Part shown: positions 32,753 to 42,391 of the stretch, one piece after another
Layout of the letters: every line of letters begins with the position of its first letter
Numbering within the stretch: position 1 is the first letter of the stretch
Source: Buddleja alternifolia
Taxonomy: Eukaryota > Streptophyta > Magnoliopsida > Lamiales > Scrophulariaceae
Direction of reading: 5' to 3'
Assembly (NCBI GenBank): GCA_019426215.1
Contig: CM033396.1
Location: 31,663,154-31,727,153 of the forward strand
DNA: 64,000 nucleotides
Notes under the pieces: model-generated
Told to the model about the DNA's origin: nothing
What the model saw: only the letters and a program-made list of their open reading frames with translations
Database searches by the model: none
Position numbers and translations under genes: made by a program

Positions 32753-34067
32753 GGCCAACTCCATCATCACAAGATACAGACATCTCAGGGAAAACCTTGA
32801 GGAGCTTGACAAAAGAATTGGACAGCTATCAGTTAACGCTGAAGTAGCTGGACATGTACAACGAGCTGATCTGGGCATAGTCCAGGAAACCCTTAAGGGA
32901 GCAACGTATGCCATGACTATGTTATGGAATACACTACAAGAACCTATTCGAAAGGCATCATCCTCGGTGATGACTCGCGAGTTAAGAGAGCAGGACTCCA
33001 TACCCGCGTTTAGAGAACGGGGCTCTATACCCGGAGCAGTGGATTCAAATACCACTTGCACAAGTCCATTCTCAGATTCTGAGGAAAAGGAACCAATTGA
33101 ACAGAAGGAAGCGCAAGCTCCTACTAGTTCAAGTCAACCCATCACCTTTGGGGTTAAAGAGGGAGAGATTAATCTTAGGCCACGGACAGGCACTTCTAAG
33201 ATTAATATTAACCCAATTAATTTACATTGGCAGGGTTATCAGCGCTCTTGGGAAAAACTACTCTCAAGAAAAGGAATAAATCCTAGTAGGTCTTTGGTAG
33301 AAATATCAGGGAAATATCCTAGGATTTGGATGAAGGAAGGATCTAATCCAGATGACGTCCGAGAATGGTATGATTTTGGGGCAATTGCTTCAATACATAC
33401 AATGTCACCTAGTTTTCCGGAGATATCCAAACTACCGGACTGGATCACAGGAGCCGTGTACGATTCATGGCAAAACAAACCTCACCTCAAGAGAGGTGAT
33501 ATCTTGGAGTTAAAAATCATTTCAGCAGCTCCAGAAATTACAGGAAAAGGGTCTCATCCAGCATTTCATTTTATCAAATTACAGAGACCAGACATGACGG
33601 CCTATACCAAAATACAGGTCGCAACAGGCGAAGCTCCTTTGGTTAGCAATATCAATGAAGACGATATATCCACCAGAAGAGCATGGGGTATGTGGGTCTG
33701 TCTTACAGAGATGGACAAGGTCAAGTATCCATTCAAGATCTTCACACATTCAGTGAATGGGTCATTCCTGTTAAATTCAATGACAGGAAAAAGTACAGAT
33801 TTCGCAGAAAAGGTCTTCGAGCAAAAAAGGACCGTAATCTGGGAAAACAAGTTACCAGCAACTGATGCAACCAGGAAGAAGGCCTGCAACATGATGCATG
33901 TTGATCTTTGGCACAACCGGGAATGTTCAAGTTGTGAGTTTCAAGAAAAACCCTTATTTGGTACAAAAATACGGGTTACCAAAGCAAAACCCGAATCCGA
34001 AAAGGATAAGGGAAAAAGGAAAACATTTTACCCAAAGGGTTTTCACAACCCCGGTAAAACCATGTAA
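32739..34067 (+). CDS. Pararetroviral last ORF, transactivator/inclusion-body position
   Basis: 442 residues, intact, starting inside the pol end. In caulimoviruses and related genera this position encodes the transactivator that lets ribosomes reinitiate on the polycistronic RNA and forms inclusion bodies. I do not see a diagnostic motif, so the role is inferred from position and from the coupled ORFs. Visible features are a helical N-terminus, a central conserved-looking segment (WYDFGAIASIHTMSP, GAVYDSWQNKPHLKRGD), a histidine/cysteine cluster (HVDLWHNRECSSCEF) near residue 390 and a basic tail. Confidence 0.7.
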   Translation: MEVSEANSIITRYRHLRENLEELDKRIGQLSVNAEVAGHVQRADLGIVQETLKGATYAMTMLWNTLQEPIRKASSSVMTRELREQDSIPAFRERGSIPGAVDSNTTCTSPFSDSEEKEPIEQKEAQAPTSSSQPITFGVKEGEINLRPRTGTSKININPINLHWQGYQRSWEKLLSRKGINPSRSLVEISGKYPRIWMKEGSNPDDVREWYDFGAIASIHTMSPSFPEISKLPDWITGAVYDSWQNKPHLKRGDILELKIISAAPEITGKGSHPAFHFIKLQRPDMTAYTKIQVATGEAPLVSNINEDDISTRRAWGMWVCLTEMDKVKYPFKIFTHSVNGSFLLNSMTGKSTDFAEKVFEQKRTVIWENKLPATDATRKKACNMMHVDLWHNRECSSCEFQEKPLFGTKIRVTKAKPESEKDKGKRKTFYPKGFHNPGKTM

Positions 34068-34218
34068 ACGACAAAGGCGGCCTATAAAGTAGGCGCACCA
34101 ACCATCAGTCATGTGAGTGAGTGATGAAAGACCACAGCTGGAAAAGCAACCAGCTGTAAAAAGTCAGGCGTGGCAGACAAAGTGGCCATCACAAGGACCC
34201 ACGCGCACTCATCAAGAA

Positions 34219-34235
34219 TGACGTATGCAATGACG
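34219..34235 (+). promoter_or_regulatory. as-1-like enhancer of the pararetroviral promoter
   Basis: TGACGTATGCAATGACG contains two TGACG motifs whose starts are 12 bp apart. This is the spacing of the as-1 element of the cauliflower mosaic virus 35S promoter, bound by TGA-type bZIP factors. It lies 54 bp upstream of the TATA box. Confidence 0.8.
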
Positions 34236-34288
34236 CCAAAAGCTTAGATAGAGTTTGGAATCCGCATTTGGAATCCGAAGTTCACAAC

Positions 34289-34294
34289 TATAAG
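34289..34294 (+). promoter_or_regulatory. TATA box of the pregenomic RNA promoter
   Basis: CTATAAGAAGG resembles the TATATAAGGAAG context of the 35S promoter. Transcription would start near 34320 and run rightwards. Because this copy is a single unit, the transcript would leave the viral sequence rather than read the upstream ORFs. Confidence 0.75.
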
Positions 34295-34510
34295 AAGGGA
34301 GTCAGAAGCAGATGGGGATCATCGAAAATTTTCTCCAACTCTTTTAAATTACAAAACATCATAAAAGTATTTGTAATCTTTCTTCTGTTATAGTTGTAAT
34401 ATTCGAGTGTATGGGGGTTTCCCCAATAGTAAGTCCTCTCATGAGAGGCTAAAGGTTTTCTCCTCCAATATAGGGGTAGAATAAGATTATGTAATTTTAA
34501 TTTGTATTTC

Positions 34511-34561
34511 ATGAATAAAAGAAGGCTTTGTCCAACGTGTTGTCCAAAATCCAAATTATAA
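34511..34561 (+). CDS. Leader short ORF before the hairpin
   Basis: A 16-codon ORF (MNKRRLCPTCCPKSKL) ends 8 nt before the basal stem at 34570. In pararetroviruses a short ORF ending 5-10 nt before a stem is needed for ribosome shunting. Other short ORFs lie upstream, for example near 34311 and 34411. The peptide itself is probably unimportant. Confidence 0.55.
   Translation: MNKRRLCPTCCPKSKL
34514..34519 (+). terminator. Poly(A) signal of the pararetrovirus
   Basis: AATAAA lies about 195 bp after the predicted start of transcription. This is close to the distance in cauliflower mosaic virus and would give a terminal repeat of roughly 210-220 nt on the RNA. Confidence 0.7.
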
Positions 34562-34569
34562 TTCTATCT

Positions 34570-34736
34570 GTTTATACCTTTTACGCCCTCGGGCAGGAAA
34601 CGAAGGGGGCTGTGCTGTGTATTGCCGAAGGAGCCAGGGACTGCGAACCATAAGCTGCGGTTGGTGGTTGGAATAAGTCCGTAAAATCAAGGACTTGGAA
34701 TACCCGGCGATAAGGCGGTCAAACGAAGGTATAAAC
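34570..34736 (+). other. Pararetroviral leader hairpin (candidate shunt structure)
   Basis: GTTTATACCTT at 34570-34580 is the perfect complement of AAGGTATAAAC at 34726-34736, giving an 11 bp basal stem around a 145 nt interior. The interior contains further pairing such as AAGTCC/GGACTT around 34674-34696. Leaders of this family fold into such elongated hairpins that ribosomes bypass. Confidence 0.65.
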
Positions 34737-34750
34737 TTATGCAAAGTTAA

Positions 34751-35134
34751 TTTTATTTCGGAAGCATGTTGGGCCTAATCAATTGGAATACCCTTTTGCT
34801 AAAACTTTTAAGTAGTTTATTCGTAAAATAAAGTTTATTGGCTGTTTTGAAAAGGGGTGAAAATATGGGGTTAGTTTGAAATAAAGAAAAGAAAAAAAAA
34901 GGGCCATAGTGACACAACTTATCACGAAGAGGGACCAATGTGCCACTTTTATTAGATGAAGGACCAAAGTGAGACAAACCCAAAAGCAGAGGGATCATAG
35001 GAGTCATTTTCTCTTCAAATTATTTTCTTATTAACCAATGCATGTATCATACAAGATTTGACTTATAAGTTTTTTTAAATGGTTTTAATAAATTTTCCAC
35101 CTTTACGTGCTTAATTTTTAAATTTTTCTTTGAT
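34751..35134. other. Host or repeat DNA between the pararetrovirus and element E
   Basis: Phrases such as GAGGGACCAATGTG, GAAGGACCAAAGTGAGACA and GAGGGATCATAG are typical of plant foldback-element arms. No gene is seen. Confidence 0.3.
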
Positions 35135-35139
35135 AAAAG

Positions 35140-35602
35140 TGTAAGAAATAAATGGCTCACATAATTATTTTATCAATATTAAAGTTTATTTGTTAAAATA
35201 AGTAAGGTTGTAATATTAAGTAATATTATCCCATTGACTAGTGAAAAGACATGACTTTACGTAATGTAAAGTCATGACTCTAAGTGAAAAAGTATTTTGA
35301 TGGAAGGTAACTGTTAGAATTTGAATATAAAGAGAATTGGTTCTCTCTATAAATCTGTACACTCTACATGCAGAAAACATTCTGATAAAAGTATACGCTA
35401 TATTCTCCATCACTGAAGAGGGGTCAAGGGAGAGAAATCATTCTTCCTCACGAGATTTTGTAATGAATCAACGATAAGAGACTACAAATAAAAGTCATGG
35501 ATAAAGGTTAGTGTCTTATTCATTATAATTATCGAATTATGTGAAAATCATGAAGTTCACGATTATGGGAATCATGTATAATTGTACGAAATTTAACTTA
35601 CA
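35140..35602 (+). repeat. 5' LTR of element E
   Basis: 463 bp. It contains a short palindromic block TTTACGTAATGTAAAGTCATG and a TATAAA-type box near 35350. It aligns with 49523-50002, with point differences and small indels. Confidence 0.9.
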
Positions 35603-35604
35603 TG

Positions 35605-35616
35605 TGGTATCAGAGC
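35605..35616 (+). other. tRNA-Met primer binding site of element E
   Basis: TGGTATCAGAGC, two bases after the LTR end. Confidence 0.85.
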
Positions 35617-35773
35617 ATGGTTATGAACTTATGATTTTTCGGTATGGATCATTAATCTGTTGTTTATTCTGAATCGTTGTGAGAATATGTTTATATTTTT
35701 CGTTGCAAAGATATATGATCAAAGTATGTGAATTATTCTCGATTCTACTTTGTATGGTTGAGTAAATAATTTT

Positions 35774-36491
35774 GAGAAAATAGCAGATACCCCCTCCCCC
35801 AAACTATGAGGTGATGTGCTCTTTGCCCCCCAAACTATTAAAAGTTGCAATCAACACCCTAAACTATCATATATGTGCACTTTGCCCCCTCGGTCAGCTT
35901 CGGGCAGCACACAGGGGGCAAAGTACTACAAACCGCATAGGTAAGGGGGCAAAGCGCACATCACTTTATAGGTTTGGGGTATCTGCTATTTTCTTTTCCT
36001 TTTTTTAAATTCAAATATTTTTAATATTAACTCAACCCTTCCTGAGTTAGCTTCGGGAAAATTTTTACCCATTCATCGTTCAATTTAAATCATGCATATT
36101 GGGATTTATTTGAATTTTTCTTGAAATATTATTTCTAGGTTTGAAATAAATAATTTTCAAATATGAAAATAAGAAAAATAAAAATAAAACATGAAAATAA
36201 ATAAGAAAACAATGAAAAGAAGTATAAATTCAAATATTCATAATTTTCTAAAAACAAAAAAGACAATTCAAAAATCCGAAAACACGAAAATAAATAAAAA
36301 AATGAAAAAAAAATCAAAATAAATAAAAAAATATGGTGATGTGCGCTTTGCCCCCTCACCTATGCAGTTTGTAGCACTTTGCCCCCTGTGTGCTGCCCGA
36401 AGCTGACTGGGGGGGCAAAGTGCACATTTATAATAATTTAGGGTGTTGAGTGCAACTTTTAATAGTTTGGGGGGGTATCTGCTATTTTCTC
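35774..36491. mobile_element. 718 bp Mutator-like foldback element
   Basis: Ends GAGAAAATAGCAGATACCCC and its inverse are flanked by the 9 bp duplication AATAATTTT (35765-35773, 36492-36500), the TSD size of Mutator-like elements. The arms extend 160-210 bp with blocks AAAGTTGCA, GCACTTTGCCCCC, CAGCTTCGGGCAGCACACAG and CAAACTGCATAGGT. The left arm ends in a second GGGGTATCTGCTATTTTC at about 35973-35993, so it is itself a smaller inverted unit. The centre is AT-rich with no coding region. Confidence 0.85.
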
Positions 36492-36667
36492 AATAATTTT
36501 ATTGTGATCGATTCACGAAACTGCCGAATGACATGAAATTGATTTCACTTGATCGAATGGGTGAGAACTCCACTAAAGTGTAATCCCATTAATTGCGTTT
36601 GTTATTATAATATAATAATAGGTTACAACAAACATATTTGGGAAATTACATAATGCATGTGTATATG

Positions 36668-37369
36668 TGTTTACACTAAAAGGAAAATATAAAAATGGAA
36701 TTCGAACCCCAAAAGGCCCGGTAGCAACAAGAACGAAAAATCATTTCTAGAAGTAGCCCATTATATGATATATGTATTGTTGGGCTAGAGAAATCAACTG
36801 AAATAAAAGCCCAAAAGAACGAAGAAATCCGCCCGTGGAGAATGCGCGCTAAGACAAGAGATTTTGAAAGAACTGTTGCAAGCGGTTTCAGGAGTTATGA
36901 AACGTGGGCTTATTGGATCAGGATATATGCGGAGAAAGAAAGGCACAAGAAAGAGGACAATCAGACAAACTCTGCAAAAAAATTTCTTTCTTTCTGTCAT
37001 TAGTTTGTAGTAATCGTAAACGTAATTAGGTTTAGTATAATTCTAGAGTAACTAGTCAGTAGCATAAATTAGTTCGCTAGCAGCAATGTAATCGAGCGTT
37101 TTACTCTTCCATCCAGAAGAGTTCATCAGAGAATTCATGGAGGTACATTTTACTTGAGTTTTTAAGTGTTGATTAATTACTCGAGTTTTTAGTTTATCTC
37201 TTAATTTATTACTAGCATTGCATCACGAAAATTATTTGCAAGACGTAAACCACCATTAGCACATATAAGCAGGGGTTACGAGATAATTCTCAGTGGTGAA
37301 TTATCAAGGGGCTTGGATCGAACATTCGAAATCCTTCCCTAGGCTAGTTTGTTTGAAAAACACGAAACA
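36668..37369 (+). repeat. 5' LTR of Tat-2
   Basis: Starts TGTTTACACTAAAAGG and ends AACACGAAACA, 702 bp. It aligns end to end with 46551-47252 and with the Tat-1 LTR remnant. Confidence 0.95.
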
Positions 37370-37375
37370 AATTTT

Positions 37376-37393
37376 TGGCGACCGCAGTGGGAG
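37376..37393 (+). other. Primer binding site of Tat-2
   Basis: TGGCGACCGCAGTGGGAG follows the 5' LTR by six bases. It resembles the TGGCGACTCCACTGGGGA class used by Tat/Ogre elements, reported as complementary to tRNA-Arg. The tRNA identity was not verified here. Confidence 0.6.
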
Positions 37394-37426
37394 TTTCGAA
37401 TTTGACTTTCGTAAGTCTGTTATAAG

Positions 37427-39927
37427 ATGTCAGAAGATTCTTCTAGAGAAGAACCGAATGATGATCTTGAAACACAACCTGTGTCTCGGCACAGGGTTAG
37501 AGCGGATAAGATGTATGAGCAATTTGTGAAAGTCATGAAACAGACTTTAACAGGTGCTCGAGGCGATCAATGAAGGGAATTCAATAATCAGTACCGAGCA
37601 CTAGCTCAAGAATCCGCTCGAATATTTACTGCAATAGTGCAAGATATTGCTATAAATGCCCAAGAGGGCTTGGCTCGAGAAGTTAGTCGAGTTGTAACCG
37701 AATTAGGAAAAATATTTAACCAAACCTGCTATGTCTTCTCGAGAATGGTGAACACTCAGGTAGTGAATGACTTGGAACCACTAATCGAAAGACACAACAT
37801 CCTAATAGAAAAAGTGTCACAATTGATAGCAGTAGAACTAACAGTTCGAACAAGACGCGGGAATTTAGGAGAACCCCTACCTGGTTATCCTCGAGAAACC
37901 AGAAACAGGAGTAGTCGATTCGAAGTCGTCCAGACATCGAATACATCCCCAGTAAATGAACATAATTTTGTAAACCCATTCATGCCTGGGGGCAAGCAGG
38001 AGTGGGATAACAACCTTTTGTTTAGAACATGCGTCCACCTCCTGGTATTTCTCAAAACATGAATTCGAATCAGTTTCAACCACAGTCTTCGAGACAAAAT
38101 TTCACAATCCCATTGGTTGGCTATGGGCGAGTACTCGGCGGTTACCACACTAATAACCTCTTTAGTAGCTTCGAAATACCCACAACAATTACACAAGGGC
38201 AATTCCCTGGGGGACAGGGTCAAGTGCCAGCTTACCCAGGAGTTTCGAATACTTCTTTCCCTATGGGAAACCCTGGATTCTTGAATCCATCCATGGGTCA
38301 AGGAATTAACGCGTTCCCAAATAATATTCAAGTACCATATGCAGGGGGCAAGTTGTGCCGATGCGGCGATGCCCATATGAGAGGAAATATTGGGGGATAA
38401 TTTTCTGATCCCGTTCAAACTTAGATCGAAATGATCATTGAGAGGATGTATGGACCGGGTTTTCGATGAAACCACAGACTGATGCCAGGGAAGCCCTACC
38501 CTAATTGGATAGACAGAAACTTCCCTTTTCCTCGAAATTATAAAATTCCCGATTTCACCCTATTCTCTGGAGACGACCATGTATCCGCTCTCAAACATTT
38601 ATCCAGGTTCACATGCCAATGTCGAGAGGCCTTGGATCAGGATTTTCTCAAGCTAAGGCTTTTCCCTAGTTCCCTAATAGGATCGGCCTTTAATTGGTAT
38701 ATAAGCCTAAACACGAATTCCATAAGTAATTGGGACAAAATGCAATTCTAATTTCAAAACCATTTCGCTCGAACAGATCCGGGGATATCGATGAGTGACC
38801 TCGCTAAAATAAGAAAGAATGTAGGAGAGTCAGTCGAAGAATTCCTAACACGTTTTAAGAAAGCAAGAGTTAAATGTCACCTTAACTTGCCCGAAACTGA
38901 TTTTGTACAGTTAGCCCAACAAAACATGACCTTCGAATATAGGTTAAGATTTGATAGCATGCCTTTTGCTGATTTTAGAAGTCTAGCCGAAAGTGCCATA
39001 AGATATGAGAACATACTTAAGGAGGAAAATAATAGGAAACATCAAGGCTTTAATGCCTTCGAAATAGGAACCCCATGGGTGTTCGAAAAAGCCTATGAAG
39101 TCGATCTGGCAGAGTTCATAAAGGGGCCTCCCTATCATTGTGGGCCCTCAAACAGAAAGACTGCATGGTGACTGGGTCATTACAAACGAAAAAAGAGAGA
39201 AATTACACTTTCGATGTAACGAAAATTGAACAAATATTCGATTGGCTAATAGCCAACAAGAAGTTAAAATTTAAAGGAAAACATAGGATGCCTTCGAAAA
39301 CCGAAATAAAAGGCAAATCATATTGTAAATGGCATAATGCGTTCTCTCATGACACCAATGACTGTTTTTTATTTCAAAACTTAATCCAAGATAAGATATA
39401 TTCGAAAGACCTCATTTTTCCTGACACTCAGAAAACTAACATAGACGAAGATCTATTTCCCATTATGAATCTCGAAATTAATACTCTTAAATGTTCTGAT
39501 TTGCAGGTCACTATAGAAACCAAGGTGGCTATAAGAACGTTTAACAGATTGATTGACGAAGGAATACTGACCTTCCCTAAGGTCAAAGATGAAGGCCTCG
39601 AGGGAATGTGCAGGTGGCACATGAACACCCTCCACACTACGGATCAGTGCCAGATTTTCAGACGTTTCGTAGCTAAACAACTCAAGAGGGGTCTGATCAC
39701 TTTGTCCTCAACATAGAAGAGAATCTGGGGCTTGAGCCAAATTGAAGGAAAAACAGAAGGAAATCGAACCTCCTAGGGAGAAGTCGAAAAGCGAAGAAGA
39801 AACTTATAAACAGGCGCTCGAAATGCCCATATGTGAAACTAAGTATGAGACACCCGGTCGAGTGGTGAACAATTTGACTAAACTACAGAAGGCCCTGTGC
39901 CATCACTGCGCCGATACCCTCCACTAC
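37427..39927 (+). pseudogene. Tat-2 gag
   Basis: Starts MSEDSSREEPNDDLE. A TGA at 37571-37573 replaces the CGA seen in Tat-1, consistent with CpG decay. Further shifts break the frame around 38040, 38400 and 38750. The capsid motifs (GSAFNWYISL, KIRKNVGESVEEFLTRF) and the CKWHNAFSHDTNDC cluster are still readable. The frame runs across the deletion junction at 39927/39928 into reverse-transcriptase sequence. Confidence 0.85.
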
Positions 39928-40506
39928 GAGTTACAACGCTTTTTAGGACACGTGAACTTTCTACGAAGATTTATATCGAACTTAGCAGGAAAGACGGAAG
40001 CATTTTCCCCACTCTTGCGATTAAGAGAATGAGAGAATTTTATCTGGAAAAGAGAGCAACAAGAAGCTTTCAAAGCAATAAAGCGATACCTCACTCAACC
40101 ACAAGTATTAATTCCTCCTCGAAATGGGAAGAAGCTAAGATTGTACATATCAGCAGCAGATCATTCCATTGGATGTCTCTTCGTACAAGAAAACGATAGA
40201 GGATTTGAACAGGCCATTTTTTACTTAAGTAGACTATTGAAGGAAGTAGAAGAAAGGTATTCATCTATTGAAAAGTGGTGCCTTAGTCTGTATTTCGCTT
40301 ATGTTAAATTGAGGCACTATTTCTCCGCATATATTATAGAAATAGTATCCCCAACGGACGTGATCAAATTCATGATGAATCAACCTTTAGTAAAAGGAAG
40401 GCTAAGTAAGCGGAGTCTAAGTTTACTCCAGTTTGATTTGGTTTATGTGCCTCAGAAGGCTATCAATAGACAGGCATTGGCCGAATTCCTTGCTGATCAT
40501 CTTTAG
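39928..40506 (+). pseudogene. Tat-2 reverse transcriptase end and RNase H
   Basis: It begins abruptly at ELQRFLGHVNFLRRF, the thumb region, because of the internal deletion. A TGA at 40030-40032 and a shift follow. RNase H sequence (YISAADHSIGCLFVQ, then FYLSRLLKEVEERY) continues to about 40500. No catalytic YIDD motif is left. Confidence 0.85.
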
Positions 40507-40509
40507 AAA

Positions 40510-41100
40510 ACCAATACACTAAACAATCTCGAAATCAAATTTATGGACTTGGTACCGTGGACACTCCATTTCGATGGATCAAGTACCCGAAAAACTGCGG
40601 GTATTGGATTATACATAGTATCTCCAAATAAGGCAATCACCAAAATATACACGAAAATTGAGGGTGAATGTACAAACCATATAGCAGAATACGAAGCTCT
40701 CATATTACACTTGGAGGTTTTACTCGAAATGAATGTTAGGAATATTGAGATAAGGGACGATTCCCAATTAATCATAAATCAAGTGAAGAGAATCTTTAAA
40801 TGTGTAAGCCCATTGGCGATAGCCTCATTCGCTAGAGTACACGAACTATTAAAGAATTTTAATATTGTCAAAGTCACCCATGTACCAAGGGAAAGTAATC
40901 AGATGGCGAACGATTTGGCTCAGATAGCTTCAGAATACGAATTAGACCCTATTTTGCTCGAATCAGCAATCCGGTTCGAACCAAGAATGGTCTTACCTTT
41001 TGAACAAAGACACATATCAATTAATAAAATAGACATTATGAAAGAAAAAGATGATTTACGTAGTGAAATTGTGGAATATCTTAAAAACCCAGCAAAATGA
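40510..41100 (+). pseudogene. Tat-2 second RNase H
   Basis: It matches the Tat-1 copy: WTLHFDGSSTRKTAGIG, EYEALILHLEVLLEMN, DDSQLIINQVKR, RESNQMANDLAQIA. The domain is open from 40543, and a stop at 40504-40506 separates it from upstream. GDSQ has become DDSQ. Confidence 0.8.
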
Positions 41101-41109
41101 GGGTTCTCG

Positions 41110-42357
41110 AATAAACTAAAATTGATTGCGCATCATTATTTCTTTGCCAAACAGGAACTATACAGAAAAGACTCCCAGGGAGTTTTATCAAAATGTCTTG
41201 ATCTGGAGGATAATCATGGCCGAAACGCACGAAGGAATATGTGGGGCCCATCAAGCGGGGCTGAAAATGAGATGGTTAATACACAGATATGGGTACTATT
41301 GACCAACAATGTTAAGGGATTGTATAAATTATGCCAAGGGGTGCAGGCAATGTCAAAGGTTCGGTAAAATATTAAGACAGCCTGCAGCCGAATTGAATTC
41401 AATAATCAAACCATGGCCATTTCGAGGATGGGCTATGGACATCATTGGCGAAATCAAACATGCCTCTTCTAAAAAACATAGATATATCTTAGTGGCTAAA
41501 GATTATTTCATGAAATGGATCGAGGCTAAGGCTTTCAAAGACATCAATTCGAAGAAATTTATGGAGTTCATTAAAGAAAATATAATTACTAGATTTGGGA
41601 TCCCTGAATCTGTAACGTTTGATCAAGCCAGAGTCTTTAACAGCACCCAGATGCTTACATTCTTAAATCAATTTGGGATCAAGTTATTAAATTCGACACC
41701 GTATTATGCCCAGGCAAATGGGCAAGCTGAATCATCAAATAAATTGATTAAAGGTTGCATTTCAAAAAGATAGGGAATATTCCCAGAAATTGGCACGAAC
41801 TGCTAATCGATGCGTTGTGGGCTTTGAGAACAATCAAGAAGAACAGTTTGGGGATATCTCCATTTCAACTGGTTTATGGCCATGAGGCTGTAATTCCCAT
41901 AGAAGTCAGTATCAAGTCGAAAAGAGTTTGCGAACAAATGCATCTTACAGCAGAACAATATATTGAAAATATGAACATTGAACAGTTAGATCATGAAATA
42001 TTGCAAACTATGGCTTTAAAACGAATCGAGCTCCAAAAGAAGAAGATTGAGAAAAGTTACAATAAAAAAATAAAGACAAGATCCTTTGAAATTGGGGACT
42101 TTGTGTGGAAAACAATTCTACCCGAAGGTACGAAAGATCATTTTTATGGAAAATGGTCACCTAAGTGGGAGGGACCATTTTTAATTTCGAATAAGTTACC
42201 AGGGAATTCCTTTAAGCTTCAATATTTGAATGGGAATGAATATGGGAGAGCTTTAAATGCGAAATATTTAAAGAAATACACACCAAGTATGTGGAAAAAA
42301 ACAAAGCAATTATATTCAAAAGACTACCCGAAACAGGTAAAAATTTCTTACAATTAA
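41110..42357 (+). pseudogene. Tat-2 integrase
   Basis: Zinc-binding residues, MDIIGEI, FDQARVF and QAESSNK are readable. Frameshifts near 41300 and 41760 split it into frames 41309-41773 and 41755-42357. The C-terminal part (KWSPKWEGPFLISNKL) is intact. Confidence 0.85.
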
Positions 42358-42391
42358 ATAAGAAATATTAAGGTACATCATTCGAGTTTAT

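Larger units (their letters stand above)
26976..34750 (+). mobile_element. Endogenous pararetrovirus (Caulimoviridae), near-complete
   Basis: A tRNA-Met primer site is followed by seven ORFs on one strand: two small proteins, coat protein with zinc knuckle, a small coiled-coil protein, movement protein, protease-reverse transcriptase-RNase H, and a last ORF in the transactivator position. Promoter, poly(A) signal and leader hairpin follow. No integrase and no LTRs are present, as expected for Caulimoviridae. The length near 7.8 kb is one genome unit, linearised close to the primer site. All ORFs are open except the coat-protein frame, which has one TGA. Borders are approximate. The coat-before-movement order differs from the genera I know, so genus placement is left open. 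Confidence 0.9.

Noticed and set aside
33097..33966. Short ORFs overlapping the last viral ORF on both strands
   Set aside because: They are frame shadows of the 442-residue ORF.
26721..35010. The pararetrovirus sitting inside one foldback element with arms at 26740 and 34890
   Set aside because: The arms share only short AAGTCC/GGACC-type phrases, not an alignable inverted repeat, so the idea was not kept as a feature.
36135..36359. 74-codon ORF on the minus strand
   Set aside because: Low-complexity F/L/S translation of the AT-rich core of the foldback.
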